This document shows, in pieces, positions 1 through 6,847 of a stretch of DNA of 11,144 nucleotides; within the stretch, counting starts at the first letter, position 1, and the number at the start of each line of letters is the position of its first letter. The stretch covers positions 1 to 11,144 of the forward strand of contig DFGW01000030.1 in assembly GCA_002372465.1 (NCBI GenBank). Direction: 5' to 3'. The translations under genes and the position numbers were made by a program. This stretch comes from Butyrivibrio sp. UBA3740 (GTDB lineage: Bacteria; Bacillota; Clostridia; Lachnospirales; Lachnospiraceae). The notes under the pieces were generated by a model that had not been told where the DNA came from, made no database searches, and worked only from the letters and a program-made list of their open reading frames with translations.

Positions 1-846
1 ATCCTGCATACCGATCTTCTTAACTATAGTAGGGCATTCCTCAGAAAGAACATCGCAAACTGCGCTTCCAAGTCCGCCAATCACTGAATGCTCCTCAACA
101 GTTACAACCTTGCCGGTCTTCTTTGCTGTAGCAACAACCAGTTCTCTGTCGATAGGCTTGATGGTGCAAATATTTACAACTTCTGCGCTGATTCCGTCTG
201 CAGCAAGCTTCTCTGCTGCTTCCAGAGCTGCGCCAACTCCTATTCCAGTAGCAATTATACTTACATCTGTGCCTTCGCGCAACAGTGTACCCTTGCCAAG
301 TTCAAATTTATAGTCAGGTCTGTCGTTAACTACAGGGCATGCAGCACGTCCAAATCTGATGTAAACAGGGCCTTCATGCTCAGCTGCAGCTCTTACGCAG
401 GCTCTTGCCTCGATGTCATCTGCAGGACACATAACTACCATTCCGGGGATTGTTCTCATAAGAGCAAGATCCTCGTTGCACTGGTGGCTGGCTCCATCCT
501 CACCTACTGTGATTCCGGCATGTGTTCCACCGATCTTAACGTTGAGATGTGGATATCCGATTGAGTTACGAACCTGCTCGAAAGCACGTCCTGTTGCAAA
601 CATGGCAAATGTGCTTACAAAAGGAATCTTACCTGTTGTAGCAAGACCAGCTGCAATTCCCATCATATTGCACTCTGCAATACCACAGTCGATGTGACGG
701 TCAGGGAATTCCTTCTTGAACCATCCTGTTCTTGTTGCAGCTGCCAGGTCTGCGTCAAGGACAACAACCTTGTCGTTAACCTTACCAAGCTCTATAAGTT
801 CTTTTCCATAGCTGTCTCTTGTAGCTATCTTCTTAACTTCACTCAT
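1..846 (-). CDS. Transketolase, C-terminal subunit (partial, cut by left edge)
   Basis: This is the pyrimidine-binding plus C-terminal half of a split transketolase. With the N-terminal subunit it moves two-carbon ketol units between pentose phosphate pathway sugars, using thiamine diphosphate, in the cytoplasm. The first 282 residues are present and open to the window edge; family members are about 310 residues, so roughly 30 are missing. The conserved Glu that activates the cofactor is E58 in GIAECNMMGIA, and the GEDGASHQ motif (115-122) matches GEDGPTHQ of full-length enzymes. The ATG at 846 is set by an AAGGAGG ribosome site at 854-860, 7 bases upstream. Only 15 bases separate it from the N-terminal subunit, so the two are co-translated. 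A DXS-like or pyruvate dehydrogenase E1-beta assignment is less likely given the partner gene and these motifs. Confidence 0.93.
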   Translation of the reverse strand, partial: MSEVKKIATRDSYGKELIELGKVNDKVVVLDADLAAATRTGWFKKEFPDRHIDCGIAECNMMGIAAGLATTGKIPFVSTFAMFATGRAFEQVRNSIGYPHLNVKIGGTHAGITVGEDGASHQCNEDLALMRTIPGMVVMCPADDIEARACVRAAAEHEGPVYIRFGRAACPVVNDRPDYKFELGKGTLLREGTDVSIIATGIGVGAALEAAEKLAADGISAEVVNICTIKPIDRELVVATAKKTGKVVTVEEHSVIGGLGSAVCDVLSEECPTIVKKIGMQD

Positions 847-861
847 TGTTCAACCTCCTTC

Positions 862-1695
862 TTAACCTTCGAGCTCTTTGCCGATCTTCTCAAGATCTGC
901 CATAGCTATAGCGTACTCTTCATCGTTAGGTGCTACGCCGTGCCATGCTACCTGGCCCTCCATGAAGGAAACGCCCTTACCCTTTAAGCTGTGGGCGATG
1001 ATAGCTGTAGGCTGGCCCTTGGTCTCTCTGGCCTCCTTGAAGGCTGCTCTTATTGCATCAAAGTCATGGGCATCAATATTGATAACATGGAAATTGAATG
1101 CCTCAAACTTCTTGTCTATAGGATATGGTGAACATACCTGATCGATAGGTCCGTCAATCTGAAGACCGTTGTTATCTACGATAACTACCAGGTTGTCAAG
1201 CTTGCGGAAGCCGGCAAACATAGCTGCTTCCCAAACCTGTCCCTCTTCGATCTCACCGTCACCAAGAAGTGTGTAGGTCCTGTAATCCTTATCGTCAAGC
1301 TTTGCAGAAAGAGCCATTCCGCATGCAACTGAGATTCCCTGTCCAAGGGATCCGCTGCTCATATCAAGTCCCGGAAGGTACTGCATACTTGGATGTCCCT
1401 GAAGTCTTGATCCAAGCTTACGAAGTGTTGTGAGCTCTTCTACAGGGAAGTATCCACGCTGAGCCATTACTGAGTAAAGACCCGGTGCTGTGTGTCCTTT
1501 TGAAAGAACAAATCTGTCGCGATCAGGATTCTTAGGATCCTTAGGGTCGATGTTCATCTCCTCAAAATACAGATATGTGTAGATATCTGCTGCTGACAGT
1601 GATCCACCGGGATGTCCTGCCTTAGCTGCGTGAACCGCTGTAACAATGCCCTTGCGGACTTCGTTTGCAATTTTCTGCAATTCTTTGTTCGTCAT
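862..1695 (-). CDS. Transketolase, N-terminal subunit
   Basis: This is the diphosphate-binding half of the split transketolase, 277 residues, the usual length for the family. The transketolase signature GHPGGSL is at 27-33, SKGH at 65-68 and LGQG at 117-120. The thiamine-diphosphate/Mg2+ motif starts with GDGE (145-148) and ends with NN (175-176). The protein is inactive alone and pairs with the C-terminal subunit 15 bases downstream. The ATG at 1695 follows a GGAGG ribosome site at 1700-1704. It lies 120 bases after araD on the same strand, a wider gap than elsewhere in the operon, and that gap contains a consensus -10 box. The pair may therefore be transcribed both from the arabinose operon promoter and from its own weak promoter; this is an inference. 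Confidence 0.95.
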   Translation of the reverse strand: MTNKELQKIANEVRKGIVTAVHAAKAGHPGGSLSAADIYTYLYFEEMNIDPKDPKNPDRDRFVLSKGHTAPGLYSVMAQRGYFPVEELTTLRKLGSRLQGHPSMQYLPGLDMSSGSLGQGISVACGMALSAKLDDKDYRTYTLLGDGEIEEGQVWEAAMFAGFRKLDNLVVIVDNNGLQIDGPIDQVCSPYPIDKKFEAFNFHVINIDAHDFDAIRAAFKEARETKGQPTAIIAHSLKGKGVSFMEGQVAWHGVAPNDEEYAIAMADLEKIGKELEG

Positions 1696-1734
1696 AATTC
1701 CTCCACTTCTCCTTTTTACTTTACATTTCTAATT

Positions 1735-1740
1735 ATTATA
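1735..1740 (-). promoter_or_regulatory. Possible internal -10 box before the transketolase pair
   Basis: A perfect TATAAT on the minus strand lies 39 bases upstream of the transketolase start. The hexamer 17 bases further upstream (TAGCGA) is a poor -35, so the site would need help from an activator or would be weak. The surrounding sequence is AT-rich, so chance is possible. Confidence 0.3.
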
Positions 1741-1748
1741 ACAAGGAA

Positions 1749-1776
1749 GTTCTGCTCTCGCTACGCTCGCCAGAAC
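1749..1776 (-). repeat. Small inverted repeat in the araD-transketolase gap
   Basis: The arms GTTCTG (1749-1754) and CAGAAC (1771-1776) are perfectly complementary and enclose a GC-rich 16-base centre with CTCGCTACGCTCG. The GC-rich core stands out from the AT-rich spacer around it. It could be a short interspersed palindromic repeat or an mRNA hairpin. No T-run follows on either strand, so it does not look like an intrinsic terminator. Confidence 0.4.
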
Positions 1777-1796
1777 AAAGTAGTACACCGGACTCG

Positions 1797-1813
1797 AAAA
1801 AACCTCGTCAGGT
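1797..1813 (-). terminator. Weak terminator-like hairpin after araD
   Basis: Directly after the araD stop the minus strand reads ACCT-GACG-AGGT, followed by a run of six T residues. The stem is only 4 bp, so at best it would attenuate transcription. That fits a leaky stop between araD and the transketolase genes. It is a weak call. Confidence 0.25.
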
Positions 1814-1815
1814 GA

Positions 1816-2511
1816 TTACTTTTGCCCGTAGTATGCATTGGCGCCATGCTTACGATAGTAGTGCTTGTCCTGAAGCTCCTGTGGAGCAGGCTTAACTTCG
1901 GGATTAATGACCTCACATCTGTAGGCCATCTTGGCAACTTCCTCAGCAACTACGGCGTTGTGAACTGCCTCATGGGCATCCTTGCCCCAGGTGAATACTC
2001 CGTGGTTCTTGCAAAGAACTGCAGGAACTGCCACAGGATCTTTTCCCATACGGTTGAACTCGTCAACAATAAGGTGTCCTGTATTCTCCTCGTAGGCTGA
2101 CTCAATCTCTTCCTTGGTCAGGCATCTTACGCAGGGGATCTCACCGTAGAAGTAGTCTGCGTGGGTGGTTCCGTAGCATGGTATGCTGCGTCCGGCCTGT
2201 GCCCAGCTAGTGGCGTAGGAAGAATGGGTGTGAACCACACCTCCAACCTCCTTGAACGCCTTATAGATCTCCACATGGGTAGGAGTATCTGAAGAAGGAT
2301 TTAGCTTACCCTCAACCTTGTTGCCCTCCAGGTCCATGACAACCATGTCGTCAGGAGTCATTGTCTCGTAGTCAACTCCGCTGGGCTTTATTACAAAAAG
2401 CCCTGACTGCCTGTCGATCTCGCTTACATTTCCCCAGGTAAAGGTAACAAGTCCATACTTGGGAAGAAGAATATTTGCTTCATATACTCTTTTCTTGAGT
2501 TCTTCTAACAT
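1816..2511 (-). CDS. araD: L-ribulose-5-phosphate 4-epimerase
   Basis: AraD interconverts L-ribulose 5-phosphate and D-xylulose 5-phosphate by a zinc-dependent retro-aldol mechanism. It is the last arabinose-specific step before the pentose phosphate pathway. The protein has 231 residues, the same length as E. coli AraD. The zinc ligands are visible as H94 and H96 in VVHTHSSYAT and H170 in KNHGVFTWG. D75 and D119 match the E. coli metal-site and catalytic acids, and Y228 matches the catalytic C-terminal tyrosine (E. coli numbering is one higher throughout). The ATG at 2511 follows a GGAGA ribosome site 8 bases upstream. It sits between the FGGY kinase and transketolase, whose substrate and acceptor pathways it joins. 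SgbE/UlaF-type epimerases are close relatives, but the AraR context favours arabinose. Confidence 0.95.
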   Translation of the reverse strand: MLEELKKRVYEANILLPKYGLVTFTWGNVSEIDRQSGLFVIKPSGVDYETMTPDDMVVMDLEGNKVEGKLNPSSDTPTHVEIYKAFKEVGGVVHTHSSYATSWAQAGRSIPCYGTTHADYFYGEIPCVRCLTKEEIESAYEENTGHLIVDEFNRMGKDPVAVPAVLCKNHGVFTWGKDAHEAVHNAVVAEEVAKMAYRCEVINPEVKPAPQELQDKHYYRKHGANAYYGQK

Positions 2512-2535
2512 ATCTTTTCTCCATTATTCATTTTA

Positions 2536-2562
2536 TACGGAGCATCATTACAATGCTCCGTA
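2536..2562 (-). other. Intercistronic stem-loop between kinase and araD
   Basis: A perfect 10-bp stem (TACGGAGCAT, 2536-2545, with ATGCTCCGTA, 2553-2562) closes a 7-base loop. It lies 25 bases upstream of the araD start. In the direction of transcription it is followed by ATAAAA rather than a T-run, so an intrinsic terminator is unlikely. A 3' stabiliser for the kinase message or a processing site that sets relative expression is more plausible. The stem is directly visible; the role is inferred. Confidence 0.55.
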
Positions 2563-2596
2563 ATTATTGCTCTTTATTTATCAAAAACGAAAGTGA

Positions 2597-4192
2597 TCAC
2601 TTAAGGCTGTCAACAGCAGCTCTCTCTATGGCAAGACCTGCATTGTAGTCCTTCATGAACTTGTCAAAGCCCTCTACATCTGCAGGAATCGGATCACAGG
2701 TCTCAACCTTTCCGCCTACAAACACCTTGTCGTTAAGGTACTTCTCCAGGCTCTCGCCCTCCTGCTTCTGGCACATGTAGCCTGCAAGGATAGCCTGTCC
2801 CCATGGGCCGCCCTCTCCTGCTGTCTCCATGAGCTTGATCGGTGTGTTCAGGGCTGCTGCCATTACTCTGTCACCAACTCCTCGAACCTTGAAGAATCCG
2901 CCCTGGCCAAAGAAGAAGTCAGCCTTAACATTCTCTTCCTTCATAAGGATATCGTTTCCTGCCTTAAGAGCACCAAGTGCTGTGTAAAGGTGTGTTCTCA
3001 TGAAGTTTGAAAGGTTAAACTTATCATCAGGTCTTCTTACAAACAGAGGTCTTCCCTCATTGAAGCCTGTGATACTCTCGCCTGAGAAGTAATTGTATGC
3101 AAGAAGTCCGCCGCAGTCAGCGTCGCCTTCCATAGCTTTCCTGTAAAGTGTTCCGTAAAGTGTGTCGTCGTCCACATCCTTGCCGATCGCACCGGCAAAT
3201 TCTCTGAACAGTCCTACCCATGCGTTGAGGTCAGAGGTGCAGTTGTTGCAGTGAACCATGGCAACCTCTTCTCCTGATGGTGTTGTTACAAGGTCAAGCT
3301 CAGGATAAGCCTTTGAGAGGCTATGCTCAAGAACAACCATTGAAAATACGCTTGTTCCGGCTGATATATTACCTGTTCTTACGCCTACAGAGTTTGTGGC
3401 AACCATACCTGTTCCTGCATCGCCCTCAGGAGGACAAACCTTGATTCCTGCCTTGAGAGTTCCGGTAGGATCAAGCTTTTTTGCACCTTCTTCTGTAAGT
3501 GTTCCGGCCTCGGCTCCTGCCGGAAGGGACTTGGGGATGATATCCCTGATCTTCCACCCAAGGCTCTTTGGTGCAATGAGCTCGTCAAACTGGTCAAGCA
3601 TCTTCTCATTATAGCTGCAGGTAGCAGAATCAATAGGGAACATTCCCGAAGCATCACCTACACCAAGGACCTTTTCTCCTGTCAGCTGCCAGTGAACGTA
3701 GCCTGCCAGTGTAGTGAAGAATCTGATCCTGGAAATGTGCTCCTCATTATTGAGGATTGCCTGATAGAGATGAGCAATGCTCCATCTCTGAGGAATGTGG
3801 TATCCAAAGAGATCTGTCAGCTTCTCTGAAGCCTCTTCTGTAATGGTATTTCTCCAGGTTCTGAAGGGAACAAGGAGCTCACCCTTCTCATCAAATGCCA
3901 TATAGCCATGCATCATGGCTGAAAAACCCATGGCGCCAACTGTTGTCAGCTTCTCCCCGTACTGCTTCTCAACATCTGCTGCCAGGTTCTTGTAGCAGTC
4001 CTGGAATCCGCCCCAGATATCATCCAGGGTGTAGGTCCAGATTCCGTTGTCCAGTCTGTTCTCCCAGCTGTGTGAGCCGGAAGCGATCGGATTGTACTCA
4101 GTATCGGTGAGTACAGCCTTGATCCTGGTTGATCCAAACTCAATACCAAGATATGTCTTTCCCTCTGCAATAGCCTTTTTTGCGTCTCCCAT
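2597..4192 (-). CDS. FGGY-family pentulose kinase, probable L-ribulokinase (AraK type; commonly labelled xylulokinase)
   Basis: This is an FGGY sugar kinase that should phosphorylate L-ribulose with ATP to give the AraD substrate. The start is ATG 4192 (531 residues): a GGAGG site lies 5 bases upstream, while the in-frame ATG 12 bases earlier contains that site and has none of its own. The N-terminal phosphate motif reads [11 protein letters not shown] (residues 16-26), with Glu where FGGY kinases usually have Asp. The likely catalytic base is D258 in [13 protein letters not shown], and the C-terminal ATP-binding motifs are [12 protein letters not shown] and [13 protein letters not shown]. 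It is longer than XylB (about 484) and unlike classical AraB. A non-orthologous ribulokinase, AraK, is known from clostridial AraR regulons, and this gene lies 27 bases after araR and just before araD. D-xylulose is the alternative substrate. Confidence 0.85.
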   Translation of the reverse strand: MGDAKKAIAEGKTYLGIEFGSTRIKAVLTDTEYNPIASGSHSWENRLDNGIWTYTLDDIWGGFQDCYKNLAADVEKQYGEKLTTVGAMGFSAMMHGYMAFDEKGELLVPFRTWRNTITEEASEKLTDLFGYHIPQRWSIAHLYQAILNNEEHISRIRFFTTLAGYVHWQLTGEKVLGVGDASGMFPIDSATCSYNEKMLDQFDELIAPKSLGWKIRDIIPKSLPAGAEAGTLTEEGAKKLDPTGTLKAGIKVCPPEGDAGTGMVATNSVGVRTGNISAGTSVFSMVVLEHSLSKAYPELDLVTTPSGEEVAMVHCNNCTSDLNAWVGLFREFAGAIGKDVDDDTLYGTLYRKAMEGDADCGGLLAYNYFSGESITGFNEGRPLFVRRPDDKFNLSNFMRTHLYTALGALKAGNDILMKEENVKADFFFGQGGFFKVRGVGDRVMAAALNTPIKLMETAGEGGPWGQAILAGYMCQKQEGESLEKYLNDKVFVGGKVETCDPIPADVEGFDKFMKDYNAGLAIERAAVDSLK

Positions 4193-4219
4193 AATAACCT
4201 CCATTATTATTTTATAGTA

Positions 4220-5299
4220 TTAAGCCCTCTGACTTATTGAGTCCCTGATTATCACCTTTTCCTCAAATTCATAGGTGGCGTTGTAGGAAAGCTTTCCCTC
4301 ATGGATCATTCTGATCATGTTCTGGGCAGCCTTTTCACCGAGCCTTTCCTTGGGATGCGGGATTGATGAAATAGTCACTCCGCCTGTTCCCTTCCTGGCG
4401 ATGTCCGAATCATCAATTCCAATGATGGAAATATCCTCCGGAACCCTGACACCTTCGTCTGTAAGCATCTCGATCATAAGACCTGCCACCTGGTCATTGT
4501 AGCAAAAGACAGCGCTACAGCTCCTTAATCTGTCCCTGACCTTCTTAAGGGCACTCTTGCCCTTTGCTATGTCTATGGTGTCTATCCAGTTTACATGATC
4601 GTAGGAAAAGGTCAGCCCAGCCTCTGTTATGGCCTTCATATAGCCCCTGTATCTCTCACGGCCCTGACCGTCGTCGAGCTTGAGCACACATCCTATCTCC
4701 TCATGCCCTGCATCTATCAGCGCCCTGACTGCGTTGTAGGCAGAAAGCGCATCGTTTAAAGACACATGGGGCAGATCCAGCTCAGGGTAGAAGCTGTTTA
4801 TAAAAAGAATCTTGACCTTCTTGTCCTGAAGCTTCCTGTAAAGGTCCATGTTGGGATTGGGAAGAGCACTCTTAACAGGCTCCATAATGAGCCCCGCCAC
4901 GTCATTCCTTCCTAGGAGATCAAGAAGGATCTGTCTCTCCTTTCCCACCGTGTTGTTGGAGAAGGAAAGCTGCATGGAATAGCCCTTGTTGCTCAAGGTG
5001 TTCTCGATTCCCTTGATGGTACTTGGGAAGATATAGTCATCCACATAAGTCGTGACAACAGCGACCACATTCCTCTCGCCTTCTTCAGCTCTTTGGTCGG
5101 CAACATAAGTACCGCTTCCGCGGCGGCTCTCCAAAAGGCCGTCCTCCGCCATCTTGGCAATTGCATGTCTGATGGTCTGACGGCTTAAATCAAAGCGATT
5201 GCACAGCTCGTTCTCGGAAGGGATTCTCTCTCCGGGTTTAAGAACTCCGGAGTCGATGTTTTCAGTTATCCAGTCTATTACTTTTTGATATTTGGCCAC
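4220..5299 (-). CDS. araR: Arabinose operon repressor, GntR HTH fused to LacI-type effector domain
   Basis: AraR represses arabinose genes and is released by L-arabinose. Residues 1-70 form a GntR-type winged helix (ERIPSENELCNRF, then SRQTIRHAI, ending in the RGSGTYV wing). From about residue 77 to the end lies a LacI/PBP1-type sugar-binding domain, with CYNDQ at 266-270, GIDDSDIA at 294-301 and IPHPKERLGEKAA near 313. The stretch TTYVDDYIFPSTIKGIE closely resembles B. subtilis AraR. I chose the GTG at 5299, giving 359 residues, because the HTH then begins at the N-terminus as in AraR proteins of about 362 residues. An in-frame ATG at 5350 would add 17 residues with no HTH-like character and sits next to a candidate operator. 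Neither start has a strong ribosome site. It is the first gene of the operon, so autoregulation is likely. Confidence 0.93.
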   Translation of the reverse strand: MAKYQKVIDWITENIDSGVLKPGERIPSENELCNRFDLSRQTIRHAIAKMAEDGLLESRRGSGTYVADQRAEEGERNVVAVVTTYVDDYIFPSTIKGIENTLSNKGYSMQLSFSNNTVGKERQILLDLLGRNDVAGLIMEPVKSALPNPNMDLYRKLQDKKVKILFINSFYPELDLPHVSLNDALSAYNAVRALIDAGHEEIGCVLKLDDGQGRERYRGYMKAITEAGLTFSYDHVNWIDTIDIAKGKSALKKVRDRLRSCSAVFCYNDQVAGLMIEMLTDEGVRVPEDISIIGIDDSDIARKGTGGVTISSIPHPKERLGEKAAQNMIRMIHEGKLSYNATYEFEEKVIIRDSISQRA

Positions 5300-5355
5300 G
5301 TTTCTTTTCTCACTGTAAAGAGTTAATAATCTGCACCACCATGTTCCCACAACCT

Positions 5356-5363
5356 GTACAAAA
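5356..5363 (-). promoter_or_regulatory. Candidate AraR half-site, proximal
   Basis: GTACAAAA on the plus strand (TTTTGTAC on the minus) matches 7 of 8 positions of one arm of the B. subtilis-type AraR operator ATTTGTACGTACAAAT. The second arm is not recognisable. It lies 57 bases upstream of the chosen araR start and downstream of the probable promoter, where binding would block transcription. Confidence 0.4.
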
Positions 5364-5376
5364 GGTCAATGTGAAA

Positions 5377-5417
5377 AATATACATTTTTATCAAGTTGTC
5401 TATGTACAAATTTTCAA
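5377..5417 (-). promoter_or_regulatory. Probable promoter region of the araR-kinase-araD-transketolase operon
   Basis: This AT-rich stretch between the upstream terminator and araR is the only sensible promoter location. Candidate elements on the minus strand are TTGAAA (5412-5417) as -35 with GATAAA (5387-5392) as -10, spacing 19, or TATATT (5377-5382) as an alternative -10. Neither pair is ideal. The region also contains an imperfect AT palindrome at 5374-5389. The exact start site cannot be fixed by eye. Confidence 0.4.
5404..5411 (-). promoter_or_regulatory. Candidate AraR half-site, distal
   Basis: GTACAAAT is an exact match to one arm of the B. subtilis-type AraR operator. The flanking minus-strand sequence ATTTGTAC-AT-AGACAACT retains 5 of 8 bases of the other arm if two extra bases are allowed. 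It lies within the probable promoter, 48 bp from the proximal half-site, a spacing that would let two dimers cooperate. Confidence 0.45.
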
Positions 5418-5449
5418 AACAGATTTTTTCCAATCCTATTTTAAGCATT

Positions 5450-5487
5450 AAAAAAGCTGCTTCGGAAGCCTTTTCCGAAACAGCTTT
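5450..5487 (-). terminator. Intrinsic terminator of the PfoR-like/Mrr/ogg unit
   Basis: The stem pairs AAAGCTG (5453-5459) with CAGCTTT (5481-5487), then one C-A mismatch, then TTCGGAA (5461-5467) with TTCCGAA (5473-5479) around a 5-base loop. On the minus strand the stem runs straight into TTTTTT. It begins 13 bases after the glycosylase stop codon. It separates this unit from the araR promoter immediately downstream. Confidence 0.88.
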
Positions 5488-5499
5488 ATCGCCTGTACT

Positions 5500-6354
5500 T
5501 TACTGCATTCCTTCGCTTCTGGAATAGAAGAAAAGGTACTGCTGCATAACTCCGTTATAGGGTGCATAGTCATCGAAAGGAAATCCATCCGGATATCTGG
5601 TATCCAGCACCCTGTTAATCCATACATCTTTGGGGAAGGCATCCAGTCTGTGATAGCCAAAAAGGATCTCACAGTTGGCAACCTTAACACCTACGCCAAA
5701 GAGCTTAAGTAAATTTTCCATCAGCCCATCGTCGTCCAGTTCCCTCCAGGCTTCAAGGTCCACAGCACCGCTAGCCACGTCAAGTGCAGCCTGATGAACA
5801 TACTTATCCCTGTACCCAAGGCTACAGCCACTAAGCTCCTCCATGGAAAGCCTGGAGAGCTGGCTGGGGGTTGGGAAGGAATATATTTTCCCGCACACTT
5901 TGTCCTCACAAATTACATCTCCCGCCAGGGCACAGAGCTTCTCGATGGAAGCCTTGATGGCAGGGATATTTTTTCTCTGGGATATGATAAAAGAGATAAG
6001 CATCTCCCAAGGATCCTGGCGAAGGATCCTTATGCCCTTGCCGTACTGTGAAGCCGAAAAAAGATATGGGTCCTTTTTTTGATCTATTCTGCCCCGGATT
6101 TCGCTATAGCTAAGATCCAGGTCGAAATATCTTTTCCAGAAAGTCTCAAATTCATCTTCAGAGCAGTCAAAATCGTACCTGTTCTGCCCAAGTTCTTTTA
6201 CAAAAACATGTCTGCTTCCTGCAGCAACACTGTAGCGCCTGCAAGAAGCACCCTCGTCGCCTGTCCCTGTGCCTGTTACCTCATTAAATCTGAAGCACTG
6301 ACCGCTGTCTGCTATTTTCTTTAAATCAAAATCGTCAGTTATAGTAATGATCAT
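5500..6354 (-). CDS. ogg: 8-oxoguanine DNA glycosylase/AP lyase, OGG family
   Basis: This base-excision repair enzyme removes 7,8-dihydro-8-oxoguanine from DNA and nicks the abasic site by beta-elimination. The protein has 284 residues. An OGG N-terminal domain begins with SGQCFRF (17-23). A helix-hairpin-helix GPD domain follows, with EMLISFIISQRKNI (117-130) and the hairpin LFGVGVKVANC. The catalytic Lys is K224, equivalent to K249 of human OGG1, and the conserved Asp is D243 in FPKDVWINRVL. Both are intact, so the enzyme should be active. The start ATG (6354) overlaps the stop of the Mrr-like gene as ATGA, with a GGAG site 8 bases upstream inside that gene, implying translational coupling. 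A strong terminator follows. The AlkA family shares the fold, but the SGQCFRF N-terminal motif favours OGG. Confidence 0.93.
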   Translation of the reverse strand: MIITITDDFDLKKIADSGQCFRFNEVTGTGTGDEGASCRRYSVAAGSRHVFVKELGQNRYDFDCSEDEFETFWKRYFDLDLSYSEIRGRIDQKKDPYLFSASQYGKGIRILRQDPWEMLISFIISQRKNIPAIKASIEKLCALAGDVICEDKVCGKIYSFPTPSQLSRLSMEELSGCSLGYRDKYVHQAALDVASGAVDLEAWRELDDDGLMENLLKLFGVGVKVANCEILFGYHRLDAFPKDVWINRVLDTRYPDGFPFDDYAPYNGVMQQYLFFYSRSEGMQ

Positions 6355-6806
6355 TGTGCACGCTCCATACTGTCAAGGTAGCCGCGATCCCAAAGCATTA
6401 TGTTAAGCTTCTGGGCCAGCTCCACCGCCGGCTGGGTGAAGTACTGATTGGTCATGACAACACCCACCATCCTTCCGTAGAAGTCACGGCCTGCATATAC
6501 TTCCTGGACAGCCTTTACTCCTATGGGCTTATCGTAGCACTTGCACTGGACAGCATAGGTTATGCCATCCTTCTCAGCAAGGATGTCTGCCCCGAAATCT
6601 CCGCTGCCCTTTGTGACCTCCACCTCTATGAAACCGTTTGCCCGAAGTATATCAGCGCAGTAGTACTCGAAGTCATGGCCCTCCATCTCGTCCATGGGGA
6701 GTTCTTTTGGAGGTCTTGTCCTTAGGTAGTGAAAGAAAAGAGCCACCAGGAGCAGAACCAGTATCACTATACAAATGAGCAAAATCGGAATTCGAAAATT
6801 CAACAT
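6351..6806 (-). CDS. Membrane-anchored Mrr-type restriction endonuclease-like protein
   Basis: This 151-residue protein has one N-terminal membrane helix (about 6-28) followed by positive residues (RTRPPK), which places the rest in the cytoplasm. Residues 40-145 form an Mrr_cat nuclease domain of the PD-(D/E)XK superfamily. E47 is in the first helix, D74 in GSGDFGADIL, and Q87/K89 in the YAVQCKCY strand; all the key positions are present, so catalysis is plausible. No methyltransferase or specificity subunit is nearby, so this is not a classical restriction-modification system. The ATG at 6806 has an AAGGA site 7 bases upstream. The stop overlaps the start of the glycosylase gene. The pairing suggests action on damaged or modified DNA near the membrane; this is an inference, and the substrate is unknown. 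Confidence 0.85.
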   Translation of the reverse strand: MLNFRIPILLICIVILVLLLVALFFHYLRTRPPKELPMDEMEGHDFEYYCADILRANGFIEVEVTKGSGDFGADILAEKDGITYAVQCKCYDKPIGVKAVQEVYAGRDFYGRMVGVVMTNQYFTQPAVELAQKLNIMLWDRGYLDSMERAQ

Positions 6807-6847
6807 GTCTTTTCCTTATTACAACAAGTAAAGTCAGAGCCTTCCGT

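Noticed and set aside
88..564. Plus-strand open frame of 158 codons
   Set aside because: It lies opposite the transketolase C-terminal subunit, is rich in Cys and Ser in a low-information way, has no ribosome site, and the minus strand carries the conserved motifs.
3385..3657. Extra open frames inside the FGGY kinase gene on both strands
   Set aside because: They are alternative-frame shadows of the kinase with no family motifs or ribosome sites.
5300..5350. Upstream ATG start for araR adding 17 residues
   Set aside because: The extra residues do not fit AraR N-termini, the ribosome site is poor, and the GTG at 5299 gives the expected family length.
5374..5389. AT-rich imperfect palindrome in the araR promoter as a separate operator
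   Set aside because: Its arms are only A- and T-runs and it lacks the GTAC core, so it is most likely promoter composition.
6351..6806. Mrr-like gene as part of a restriction-modification system
   Set aside because: No DNA methyltransferase or specificity gene is present, and the membrane helix is unusual for such an enzyme.
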